Part shown: piece by piece, positions 33,148 through 44,513 of the stretch
How the letters are laid out: each line of letters opens with the position of its first letter
Position numbering within the stretch: position 1 is the stretch's first letter
Source of the DNA: Protea cynaroides
Lineage: Eukaryota > Streptophyta > Magnoliopsida > Proteales > Proteaceae
DNA: 64,000 bases
NCBI GenBank assembly: GCA_028583415.1
Contig: CM053267.1
Coordinates: 25,181,064-25,245,063 of the forward strand
Direction of reading: 5' to 3'
Notes under the pieces: generated by a model
The model's database searches: none
What the model was told of the DNA's origin: nothing
Seen by the model: only the letters and a program-made list of their open reading frames with translations
Translations under genes and position numbers: made by a program

Positions 33148-33749
33148 AATGTTATCGGATGACAGATTAGGTAGTCCAACATTCAGTCCGACAATCAAGT
33201 CAGTAACAGAGCACACAATATGGAGCTTACATTAAGAAGATAAGCTCCTTAAAGAGTGGGGTTGCCTAACTATTCTCCTAGCTAGAAGGATGGTGAAGTA
33301 AGTAAAGATTTGATCCTATTACCTGTGACCATTGAGTGTTTATATAGAGGATACACCTACAATTTGAGCCAGATATGTCGTCCAGTGATTAAGTTGAATT
33401 AGGAGACATATTACTTAACGGATCCAAACTGGTTGTGTCCTGTAGTTGTAAGATGAAGATCTTGTGACCAGAAAAAGTCGCCACTTCCGACCTTTCAAGT
33501 GGTTAAGAATATCCGACTATAGAAGAGTCCACTGTAAGTTTAACTCTTAACAGTGTGATATAGTGGGAGTATTCTTTTGTCCTGTATTACCAACTTGAAA
33601 ACTTAACACTTGCTGACTTACATGTGCTTCCTCTCACTGTACAAAAACCCTCTGGAGATGGCACGTGTCTTGACATGTGTCGTCCTCTTACTGTGATGCG
33701 TGGATGGACACTATAGACTTCTGATTGGTAGACCAAATATGGTGTCAAC
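33148..33749. mobile_element. 0.6 kb insertion in the copia protease, possible solo LTR
   Basis: Copia similarity stops at 33147 and resumes at 33750 in the segment just after the protease active site. AAGTG occurs on both sides (33143-33147 and 33750-33754), fitting a 5-bp target duplication. The insert begins near TGTTATC, ends GTGTCAACA, has a TATATAGAGG box near 33341 and no coding potential, which fits a solo LTR of another family. The exact ends are shifted by one or two bases from TG..CA. Confidence 0.5.
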
Positions 33750-33827
33750 AAGTGCCACTAGGTACATCTGTGCTGGTAGAAAATTGTTACTTCATATACA
33801 ACTGCCAGTGCAGGTGACTTAGTATAT

Positions 33828-34754
33828 ATGGGAAATTCCCAAACATCTCAAGTCATGGGGAAGGGTCAAGTTACCCTGAAACTTAGCTCTGAAAAAACCT
33901 TTGTGCTGAATGAGGTGCTACATGTTCTGGAGATCCGTCGAAATCTGGTGTCGGGTTCTCTTCTCAACAAGGCCGACATGAAACTGAGTTTTGAAGCCTA
34001 TAAGGCTATATCACTTAAGGGGGATATATTTGTGGGCAAGGAGTATGCCAATAATTGCTTGTTTGTACTAAGTGTTTCTAATGTTATGAATGAAATTATA
34101 TCTTCTTTTTACTTGATTGATTCATTTAATGTATGGCATGGTTGACATTTAATGTATGGCATGGTTGATTAGGGCACCATAGTACACCTTATATAAAAAA
34201 GACTAACCAAGCTAGGATATATAAGTGGAAAACCTGAACCCCTACCTCATAAATACCTAGTTTGCATGGAGGTAAAAATTACCAAGAAACTTTATAATTC
34301 TATTGAAAGGCAAAGTAGCCTTTCAGAGTTAATTCATAGTGACCTTGTTGATTTTAAATTTCTTGAGTCAAGAGGTGCTAAAAAATATTATATCACTTTT
34401 ATTGATGATTTTTCTAGGTATACAAAGGTATATCTTTTGAAATCAAAAGATGAAGCCAAAAATGCTTTTAAAGCATATAAATTAGAAGTAGAAAATCAGT
34501 TAAATAGAAAAAAAATCAAAAGATTAAGGACTAAAGGAGAACTGAGTAGGGTCCTTTCAGCCTTTTTCAATTCTGGGAAGAGAATCACGTCATTCATGAA
34601 ACCTTTGCTCCTTGCCAACCTATATCCAAATGGAGTTGTTGAAAAGAAGAATAGAACTTTAAAAGAAATAATGAATTATTTTTTTATTAGTTCAGGGTTA
34701 TCTCATAACGTACATGTAGGGAGAAGCTATTTTAGCAGCTTGTTATATTCTTAA
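33828..34754 (+). pseudogene. pol: Copia protease end, GAG-pre-integrase and integrase
   Basis: 33828-34145 keeps LNEVLHVLEIRRNLVSGSLL, the end of the protease region, and GDIFVGKEYANN. 34266-34754 keeps the integrase core start HSDLVDFKFLESRGAKKYY and FIDDFSRYTKVYLLKSK, then GVVEKKNRTLKEIMNYF with the catalytic glutamate region. A 17-bp duplication (TTAATGTATGGCATGGT) near 34126-34166 and a gap where the HHCC finger should be complete show further decay. Confidence 0.82.
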
Positions 34755-35099
34755 CGGGATCCCTCCAAAAAGATCGGACATGATTTTTTTTTGAACTTTG
34801 GCATGGGAGGAAACCATCCATTAATTAGTTAAAGGTATGAGGGTGTTTAGCTAAAGTTTAGATCCCTGAACCAAAGAAAAGAAAAATAGGACCTACGACC
34901 TGTGATTGTATATTTATAGGTTATGCATAGCATAATGCATCATATAGATTTCTGGTGTTAAAATCTGTTGAAAATGTGTTTGATGCAAATACCATTATTG
35001 AATCTAGAAATGCTGAATTTTTTGAACATGTATTCCTAAGTTAAATAATATGTCTCATATTGAGAATCTTGTAAAGGATGTTTTGTAAAAAATATAAAT

Positions 35100-36740
35100 A
35101 ATGATGAACAAGAACAAATTAAACCAAATAATGACTTACTAAGGAGGAGTAATAGACAACGAAAAGCTACTAACCTAGGAGATGATATGTTAGTATATTT
35201 TACAAATAGAAATCCTTTGACTTATCAATAGGCTGTAACGTCTCCTGATGTTGTATTTTGGAAAGAAGCCATCAAGAGTGAATTAAATTCCATAATTCAA
35301 AATCATACTTGAGAATTGGTGGACCTTCCACTAGGTACAAAGCTTTTAGACATCAAGTGGATTTTAAAGAAAAAACTTAAGCTTTATGGTCACTTGATAT
35401 GTTTAAAGTGAGGTAAGTAGTCAAAGGTTTTAAACAAAAGAGAAACATAGACTACTTTGTTACATTCTCTCCTGTTGCTTGTATTACGACTATAAGAACC
35501 TTATTTGTAATTGCTTCTATTTATAAACTAGTTATTCATTAAATGGATGTAAAAACTGCTTTTATAAATGGAGATTTAGAAGAAAAAAAAAAATATAAGA
35601 CAGCCTAAGAGTTGCATTGTTTCTAGACAAGAAAATAAGGGTTGTAAACTAGTTAAATCTTTGTATGGTTTGAAAAGTACATAAACAATGGCTTGAAAAA
35701 CTTGATAATGTGTTATTGACAAATAATTTTATTATCAATAACTTTGATAGGTGTATGTATAGTAAATTTGCAATTGAAAAAGGTGTTATCATTGTATTTT
35801 ATGTTAATGACATGCTAATTATGGGTTCTGACATAAATATTGTGAATTCAACAAAAAAGTTTCTCATGTCTAAGTTTGATAGAAAAGACATGGGAGAGAT
35901 TTATATGATTCTTGGCATCAAGATCATTAGGAAAACTAATGAGATAATATTATCTTAGGCACACTATATGGAAAACCTGCTTAAAAAGTATGGTTATTAT
36001 GAGTATTCGCCTATGAAAACACCTTTGGTGGTTGGAGGGCATCTCATAAGGCATTAGGGTGAACCAGTCTCTTAAAAGGAGTATGCCCAGATTGTTGGTT
36101 CGGTGTCATACTTAATGAATTCAACAAGACCTGATATAGCCGTAGCAGTAGAGAAATTGGGTCAACATACTTATAACCTTGGAAAAGAGTATTAAGAAGC
36201 TCAAATAAGGCTATTAAGGTACTTAAAGGAAACTATAAGTTATGGTTTATACTATAATGGAAACCCTAGGTACTAGAAAGATACTATGATGCAACTTAGA
36301 TATCCAATATAGAGAAATCCTTAGCTATGAGTGGATTTGTATTCACTCTAAGTTGTAAAGTGATTTCATGAAAATCGGTTAAACAAACTTATATACAGGA
36401 TCCACCATGGAGGCATAATTTATAGCCTTAGAAAAGGCTAGGATTGAAGCCGAATAGCTTAGGAACTTGGTGGTAGATATTCTGTTATGGCCTAAAATTA
36501 ATGCCTCTAATATCATTACATTGTGATAGTCAGGTTGCTATTGCTAAAACAAAGAGTAAAGTATATAATGAAAAAAGAAGACATATATGCCTAAGACACA
36601 TTATTGTGAGGCAATATGAAAGTGAATAAACGATAGTTATCGACTTTGTAAGGTCAGAAAAAAAATATAGTAGATATATTTACAAAGCCTTAGACCACCA
36701 ATGTCATAATTTACACATTTAATGGAATGAGCTTGAAGTC
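35100..36740 (+). pseudogene. pol: Copia RT and RNase H, heavily decayed
   Basis: RT blocks: VVFWKEAIKSELNSII near 35250, and IVFYVNDMLIMGS near 35790, where the catalytic YVDD motif reads YVND, so the enzyme is inactive even apart from the stops. MGEIYMILGIKI follows. RNase H traces: MNSTRPDIAVAV near 36120 and QVAIAKTKSK near 36530. Stops and frameshifts occur throughout. Confidence 0.8.
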
Positions 36741-36871
36741 TGTGGCATAAGTCATGTGATGGAAACCCAACCTATGTAATAGGAGATCCATGGAATTAGA
36801 TTCAGTGGCTATAAATGATGTCACTGGATGACCTGTTTAGTACTATCATATTAATGTTCATTTTGGTTAGA

Positions 36872-36876
36872 TGGTA
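36872..36876. repeat. Target-site duplication TGGTA, left copy
   Basis: Matches 39252-39256 directly outside the other end of the solo LTR. Confidence 0.93.
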
Positions 36877-39251
36877 TGTAAGACCCGCACGCCACGAATC
36901 CGGTCTAACCTTACGTTCTCGTATCGTGACAGGTCTTTCTATCATGATCGGGCTAAGCGGACCAAATGCATAAAGAAACCACAAGACCAGGTATGAAATT
37001 GAACCCAAAAACAGTCAATTAGGAGCGTGTGGTCGCATACCTAAACAGGTGTGGTCGACCACACCTCAGATTTTAGCGACCACAGAAATCTAGGGTGTGT
37101 GGTCACAAGTTTTCGACTGTGTGGTCGACAGGTTCTACGACCACACCTACGACCACACGAACCAGGTTAGACTCCATGATTAGGAAACCTTCTAATTCGA
37201 AGGGGGTTCTTTCCTAATCTAAGTAGGACTCTATATGGAGGTTTTCCCTCTATATAAGGGACGTTCCTTAGCCTCTCTCACTCTTTTGGATATCAAATTG
37301 AAACCCTAAACCTAAGAGAGAAAGAGAAAGGAAAAGAAGGGGAAGAAGGAGATTTGGAGAAGAAGCTTGGAGAAGAAGGTTTTGAAGAGAAAAGTTCTAT
37401 CCTCCCTACAGCAAGCTTAAGGTATGGACTTGACTCTGTAGGCTAGATCAGATAGGGTAGGATTCTTTCAACAAGTTGATGTGTTGAATCTAATGTAACG
37501 ATTTCGGTTTCGGAGTTTCTAATGAAAACTATGAGAAAATAGATTATGGATAATGGTTAATGAGAAACTATAAATAATGGCCATAGGATAATCATAGGAT
37601 GAACCCAATTGATGAGCCAAGAAATCGACTCAGGAAGAATTTGGATTGAAGATGAAAAATTGACCAAACATCATGTGGTCGTAGCCTGTGGTCGACCACA
37701 GGGTGACCAGAGGATCAAGCACAGCTATTCGGGAAGTTCCCAGTGAGGTGTGGTCGCATGGTGTGGTCCCATAATCTGTGACCATAGGGTCCGACCACAC
37801 AATGTGTGGTCGCATATATTGCGACTGCAGGTTCGACCACACGTGCGACCACACATTAACAACAAGCATATTTTGAGACCAAACAAGGTTTTTAAGTACT
37901 GTAACTTGGTAAACTTGAATCCTAACTTAAATACATTAATTGTTTATGTTCCTAATAGATTCAAAGTGACTTCCAAAGCTTTGGAGAGGAACAACATCGA
38001 TTAAAGGTGAGGGAACAAGACCTAAATTAATTGGCTAATAATAAATTGTTTTACTTATTAACTCCAATGCCATGATTGATTCTATGCTTGTATGCTTGTA
38101 ATGTGCATTTCACATGTCATCTAATATTTCTACTATTACTGTTCATGCATATTTAATTCTGTTTATTTATAACATGATGATGATGATGCTGTTAGGAATA
38201 GACATATGAATGTATGTGTGTGGTTAGTGTGCCTGATGCGAGTGGAGCATCAGGGGGAGGACGTGACACTGTGGTTCATCGTGGTCACTAGACTTTAGCT
38301 CTATCTCTACTCATGTCTTGTCCATTAACATCATCGTATCGCCATTACCTTAGCAGAACTATTATGTCGTAGGGCATCAGGGGAGGTGGTCTCAGACCGT
38401 GTAGTCTCTGACTCTGCCGGGGGGCCTTAGCTTTATCTCTATGGATGTATTGAGGGATGCTGGGGTGAGGCCTTGGATACACTGTTTGGCATTAGGATTA
38501 GTTAGTTGCGAGCCCAGTTTGTAAGCCCTCACCAATAGGGGTTTACATGTTGGTGTGGGTAGGGCATCAGGGGAAGTATCATGCGGTGTTTGATCCAAGA
38601 ACTTTAGCTCTATCTCTATTCGATGATGGGTGCATGTGGGATGACAATGGTGTTTGATCCATTGGGTGACTTCACACACTAGTGTATAGAGGTGCGAGGG
38701 CCTTTAATCCTTTCTATTGCACATTGCAAACTTATAAACCAAACCAAGGATATGAATTGAATGCATGCATATGTTTGTTGCATTGTTTTATTTTCTCATT
38801 GAGCTCAAGTTGGAGAGCTGACCCTAGCGCGTGCAATTCTTTTTAGTTTCTAATGTTACAAGTATTATGGTTGAAGATTATGTCGACATGCCCACATATG
38901 AACATGCAGTGGCTAAGGATGATTAAGTTGTGGAGGACTATTATGATTCGTTAAGCAAGCGTTTCAACTATGGATGCGCTTATTGTTTAACTTTTGTATT
39001 TGGGTATTTGTAATAAGTATTAAATTATGTTTTGGTTACTTGGAGATAATTAAAATATTAATTATTTATCATGATTAGACCTTACTTTATTATTAATAAG
39101 ACTTTCGCTATTTACTTTATTATCTCTGATTAGTGTGGAATGTGTTTTGGTTTAACATGGTTGGCATAGCCTATTCGAGATACTGGTTGAACCGTTGGTT
39201 TATTGACAGTTCATCACACCGTTTCGATTGGTCCAGAATTGGGGTGTGACA
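36877..39251 (+). mobile_element. Solo LTR of the chromovirus family
   Basis: 2375 bp starting TGTAAGACCCGCAC and ending GGGGTGTGACA, flanked by TGGTA on both sides, with no internal region: the product of LTR-LTR recombination. It is alignable with the inner and outer chromovirus LTRs (GACTCTGCC and TTAGCTCTATCTCTA blocks near 38405-38445). A TATATAAG box lies at 37251. CGACCAC / GTGGTCG motifs cluster at 37020-37165 and 37665-37860. Confidence 0.95.
37251..37258 (+). promoter_or_regulatory. TATA box of solo LTR
   Basis: TATATAAG in CCCTCTATATAAGGGACG, about 375 bp from the LTR start. Confidence 0.6.
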
Positions 39252-39256
39252 TGGTA
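39252..39256. repeat. Target-site duplication TGGTA, right copy
   Basis: Identical to 36872-36876. Copia 3' non-coding sequence resumes after it. Confidence 0.93.
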
Positions 39257-39711
39257 AGGTAGTACTCACTATGAAGAACAGAGGATGAATCACAAATATT
39301 CTTAATCAAGCCATCAATCCCATTGAAATATGGGGGTGTGTTAACTGTAGTGAATACTATGGGCTAACCTAAGTGAATATAAGAGGTAGGGCAGCATCCG
39401 ATGAGAGTCTTAAGGGTGAACTCTTTAAACATTCATGAAACCACTATAGGGACAAGGCCAGATAAAATGTCTACATTTTACAAAAGGAACCATTCAAGGG
39501 TCGAACTGTAAGGGATGACTGTTGATTCAATTAGCTACCAATGAGGAAAGGTTCAATAAATGTTTCTTCAATCGTACTTTATAGTGTGGCCTTTCAGACC
39601 TAGTATAGATTCAAGTCAAAAGATATCTACAACGACGTCGTTTACATGTTCTCATGAGATTAACAATCTACTTATGGTTTTATCAATCTTTGAAACTTAT
39701 GGGGGAATTTT
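39257..39711 (+). other. Copia 3' untranslated region and polypurine tract
   Basis: Non-coding end of the copia element. ATGGGGGAATTT at 39700-39711 directly before the 3' LTR is the polypurine tract. Confidence 0.75.
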
Positions 39712-40676
39712 TGTATAAAAGTCAAACTATTAAAAGTTTCAAAAATATTTTCAAAATGAAAATTTAATTTTCGATTTTCGTTTTGGTGGGAAAACTTTTA
39801 AGTTTTGTTTTAAGTTGGTTAAGCAAGTAAAGATTTTTATACGTTTCTTAAGGACAATTGAGAAGAGAGGTATATAAGTAGAGGGTGTCCCAAAACATCT
39901 TGAGCCCTTAAAAGAAAGTTTCCCTCTTGAGGGAGGTGTTCAGGGGTTCCAAGATGTCTTTAACTTGCATGTGCAAGCGAGACCAGCTGAGGTACGGATG
40001 CAGATGTGTCCCTACATAAATACCCTTTTGGAAGGACATCTATACATAGAGTAGTGTCCCTACCCATTTGTACAGGTGGAGGGCATGATCTGGACCGTTG
40101 ATTTAAGCATTCTTAGATCGAATGCATCTGGACTATCCAATCCAATGGACATGCTCCCTCGTATGGACCCCTTGAAAGGGCACAAGTCCTCTATAAATAG
40201 AGGATGTTGCCAAGGCTTTTAGCATCCATAATTTGGTCTAGAGTTTATTCCTTTCTCTCCCTCTCTTTGTGTCTCGCTAACTCTGTCTCTCTCCTAGATT
40301 CTGTTTAAAAGCTACTGAGCCCAATAGTTTTCCTGATTGTTGATCTTAGCCGTCGGTTCTTCTGACAAGGTCCAATTTTTTAGTGTACATAACTAAAAGG
40401 GACGTTAAGGGGCAATTTCATCTTGGAGGTTGATTCACAAGAACCTGTTGCACCATAAGAGGTAAATACAATCTTAAGGAGAGTGTTTACGTAACAACCA
40501 TCCATTTCTTCAATCCGTTTTCATACTGTGGGTACCAATTTTATTATCATTTTGAGTTATATGATAGTTATTGCATATTCATATAATATACATACCATTG
40601 AGTGATTTGTATCAATCCTTTTATTAAGAAAATTAAGTCTTAAACAATACTTTTATTGCTATTTTTTTTTCCTACA
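39712..40676 (+). repeat. Copia 3' LTR
   Basis: 965 bp, TGTATAAAAGTC to TCCTACA, matching 31137-32133 with many substitutions, so this copia insertion is older than the gypsy solo LTR inside it. Confidence 0.92.
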
Positions 40677-40995
40677 AGAGCTTTCCAAACCTTAACTATG
40701 GTCGAGAGACCAATAACATAAGGAATCGTATCACCAGTGAGAGAAGCTAGAAGCCAACTTAAGACAAGTTGGTCAATTCATTCAGCATATACAAGATTCA
40801 ATATGGGAGGAGCAATACCTTCTTGTGACAAATTCAGTAATAGAAAGGTAGTACTAACATCGATGTATCCATACAAAAAGCTCTTGGTTACAAAGTAATG
40901 GGAGAAGCTGTGTTTTCCATAGAAAGAAGTTGTCAGTAGAGAGTTTCATAGTGAGATGCTGATAGAAACTTGAAGATGTAGTAGCATTGCGACCA
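40677..40995 (-). pseudogene. gag: Ty1/copia gag (- strand remnant)
   Basis: On the - strand: FLWKTQLLPLL, a frameshift, then DQLVLSWLLASLTGDTIPYV and IGLSTIVKVWKA, ending at the + copia LTR. These are the typical capsid blocks of copia gag. Upstream (41000-41150) looks like its leader. On the far side of the nested element the same strand carries RNase H, so protease, integrase and RT are missing. Confidence 0.85.
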
Positions 40996-41149
40996 TTAGA
41001 GAAGTGAGAGTAGATGAAGTTGCGAAAGTTGTAGAGAACAACATTGTTTCAAATAGACTGACTGACATGTTGCTCTAATACATGTGAGGACATAGGAGGA
41101 AATTCACCCTCGGGTTTTCCTAAGAAAAAATATAGATCATCAACGTGTA

Positions 41150-44100
41150 ATGTCATCAAGATAAGACTTCTATTGACTCATAGCTAAAAAGATCAATTTT
41201 GGTTAATCAAATAATGGGTATAATTTGGGAAGGTGTTAGGCATCCAAAATTGTTCAATCTGAAAATCGACTTCCTATATGATCTACTTTTCTTAAACTCT
41301 ATATTCTTGACATTTGCTTGTTCCATGGATGACTAGGGCTCATGGGAAATCCAATACCAAGTTTCTATCTTCTTTTAACTTAGGGTTTTGCCAAATATGT
41401 TCTAAAGATAAAAAAATCAATAACGTACAATAAATATGACCAAAGATGATTCAATGATGGATTAAATCTGAGACGTCCATCTCAAACTGCCTACATATTC
41501 CAACCTGAAAATCAAATCCATAATATAGTTCGAGATTGTTGATTAAAGCTTATAAATGTGATTTATGCTTGAGCTTTATTAGATTCAATATTCAAGTTGA
41601 GATTTATGCTTGATGAATGGATGAGATTGAATCTAGATAGTCCACGTGGACTGTAATACCGCATTTGGAGATTTCTCTAAATTGTCTATATATTCTAGTG
41701 GTCCTAGAAATCAAGTACAAGGTAGTTCGTTAATTATTGGATAAGTTGACTCATCTAGATTGAAAGATGGATAGTAGATATGGATATGGATAATGGATAG
41801 CCTAAAACCACTCAGGTGTACTCTACCTTAGTTTAGAAAGGCTAAATGGAGAATCTAAAACCGCTCAGGTGTACTCTACCTTAGTTTAGGAAGACTAAGG
41901 CTGACTAAAACCACTTAGGTGTACTCTACCTTGGTTTAAGAGGTCAAAATGGATAGTCTAAAACTGCTCAGGTGTACTCTACCTTGGTTTAGGAAGACTA
42001 AAGGGATGGATAGCTTAAGACCACTCAGGTGTATTCTACCTTGATCTAGAAAGCTAAAGGGTTTTGTCTAAGACCACTCAGGTGTACCCTACCTTGGTTT
42101 AAGAAGATCAAAGGCTGGTTGAAACCATTCAAGTGTACTCTACCTCGGTTTAAGAAGCCAAAATAGATAGTTTAAAACTTCTTAGGTGTACTTTACTTCG
42201 GTTTAAGAAGCCAAAATAGATAGTCTAAAACCACTTAGGTGTGTTCTATTTCGGTTTAGGAAGACTAAAGGGGTAGTCCATGTGGACTACGGTGTGAATT
42301 TTTATTTGAAATCTTCCCAAGTTGCCTATGTGTCCTAGGGTTTGCCTTAGGAATCAGAATCTGCATAGTTTGAAAAATTAGGTTGATTGGGTGGGTCAGA
42401 ATATAGACATTCCATGTGGGCTAAAGGAATGATCTTAAGATTTAGGGATATTCAAAGCATAACTATCTAGGTCACAGTACCCTAGGGGAAATGAGGGGTA
42501 GGGATCGTCTTATAACTACCCTCTTTGACCTAAACCCTACTTTTCGAAGGTTTGACAAGGCATTATTTTTCTATACTTAGATTTTTAAGGTTTTTTTATC
42601 CCTTACCCTCACCCATGAAGGTAGGTACCTAAATGCACATCCCTACACCTAATTTGTCTTCTAAGTGTGTTCAACATGGCAGTTTAACTAGGGTATTGTG
42701 AAAAGTAAATTAATGCTAAATATGATATCATTCCAAATATGGTAATTATGAAAAATTCTTAAAATAACCAAGAGACATGTAAGCATCAAAATGACATATA
42801 TGCATATGAGCATGTGAAGTATTAAATCTATGCATATGAGCATGTGAACATATCAAATACGACATCTTAGCATGCGGAAAAATGTCAAATACATCATTAA
42901 AACATGTTATAAATGGATAAATCACCAAATAACACGCATTTAATGTGGGTAGCAGATGCATATCCACTCGTAAACCCTACTTCTAGAAGGCCAATGAGTC
43001 ACAAAATATGTCAAGTTGAAGCTCTCTTGAAGGGCTACAACATCTCTAAAGAAGTAAAGTCCTAATTCTGAGCCTAATTCAGCTTCTGTACGCCTACGGT
43101 AAAACTGATGGACAAGGGGTTTTCCATATCCAAAAAATGACCCAATTTATGCCCATTTTAAGAGGACTTAAAGACCTACAATTCATCTCAAGGGGTCAGG
43201 ACCAGACATCCATGTGGGTCAAAAAACCCTCCTAAGGTCAGACTCTTAAATTGCCTAGATTGGTCCCATATTCAGATCAATGCCAATTAAATAATCATAA
43301 AATATTCAATAATATTCCATTGGTTTTGGGATGTCCTAGACTTCAGGGTTACAATTCTTATGAAGCAATCAAGGACTAATTCTGCCTCTGGGACCCACTT
43401 ATAAGCCTATGAACCTGAATAATGTATTTTGGGCAGAACCTGTTACAAGTTCTATCCGAGTACTTCAATGTAAATTCAATATAAAATCAACCATTTATCC
43501 GTATCACAAACAAATCATATAGTCAGAACCTAGATTGATATACCTACAATTTCTATAAAGAAAGTGAGAGCAATCAATCATTAAGATAGTCGAAATTAAC
43601 ACCCAACATGATGCAAAATTCAGGTCTAGATTATGTTCTCAGTCCACCCGAATTCAATTAAAAATCCATATAAAATCCAATTTCAATTGGAATCATTTCA
43701 AACTAGTCTAAAAAATTAGATCACTTTATGGGCCATATTTCATCTGAAGGACTCAAGTCCAGATGATGGGTGCAAGACCTGATTCTATGCCAATTTATAG
43801 AGTAGTATTTTACTGACTTTGTTTTTGTGCATAGCATGTTGCACGAATTGTTTGGGGACTTTCCTAGATCCAAATCAACTTAGGCTTTTTAGAGAACCTT
43901 CCTAACTCAAAAGGGCATCTACCATAATTGTTTGGGGCTAATTAATGACATCTTCTATGTCTGAAATCATTCCCACAGTCGGATTCCAAATTCAGTTCTT
44001 TTAGAAAATATGCTCCATTCATGGATTTATTGCATGAGCAATTCTCTATGGATGGAGCTCATTTCGAACTAATAGCTCTTCGTATAACATGTATTCCATT

Positions 44101-44490
44101 AAAAATAATAACCATGGCAGATTCATGATGAAAGGGATACAAGAATGCACACACCCACATAAGACATACATTAATCCTATAAGAGCCTATCCTAGCATCC
44201 ATGCTGTTGAGGAAACATTAATGGAGAAGGGTTTAGATCACCTACCTTGATCCCAATGTGGGTAAAGATCATTGCTGGAACTTGGAGATGGCAATGGAGG
44301 TGAGTCCTTCTCTTTCTCCTCCTTTCTTCTTCTACTTTCTTCTCTTCATTTCTCGTTTTCCTCCTCTTTCCACAAATTGACAGCTCCCCCTCTCCCAAAA
44401 ATGTGGCTAACCTCTTTAGAGTCCCCCTCCAATCCCTATTAAACTCCCTCTTTGACCAATAGATAGTTTCCCTCTCTTTGTAAGAGACTA
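41150..44490 (-). repeat. Long non-coding LTR-like repeat, copy 2 (inverted)
   Basis: Matches 26100-29800 in reverse: GGTGTTAGGCATCC near 41230 corresponds to the GGGTGCCTAACCCC block, CTAGGGTTTGCCTTAGGAAT near 42337 to the TCCTAGG-AAACCCTAGG block, AAATGCACATCCCTACACCT near 42631 to the ACGTGCATTT block, and the pyrimidine-rich 44300-44380 to the purine tract. The minisatellite at 41800 takes the place of the one at 29122 but has a different unit. No coding capacity. Confidence 0.6.
41800..42270 (-). repeat. Minisatellite, 50-57 bp x 9
   Basis: Nine units of the type CTAAAACCACTCAGGTGTAC followed by TCTACCTTGGTTTAGGAAG, spaced 50 to 57 bp. Confidence 0.93.
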
Positions 44491-44513
44491 TCTCTCACTT
44501 TCCTTCTTCCACT

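Larger units (their letters stand above)
31137..40676 (+). mobile_element. Ty1/copia element with both LTRs, heavily decayed, nested
   Basis: LTRs at 31137-32133 and 39712-40676 flank remnants of gag, zinc knuckle, protease, GAG-pre-integrase, integrase, RT and RNase H in copia order on +. It contains two younger insertions: a 0.6 kb one at 33148-33749 and a solo gypsy LTR at 36877-39251. Without them it is about 6.6 kb. The flanks share AGAGCT (31129-31134 and 40677-40682), but two bases (AT) separate the left copy from the LTR, so the target duplication is imperfect. Confidence 0.9.

Noticed and set aside
25104..44490. The two long non-coding copies considered as LTRs of one giant element
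   Set aside because: They are in opposite orientation, whereas LTRs of one element are direct repeats.
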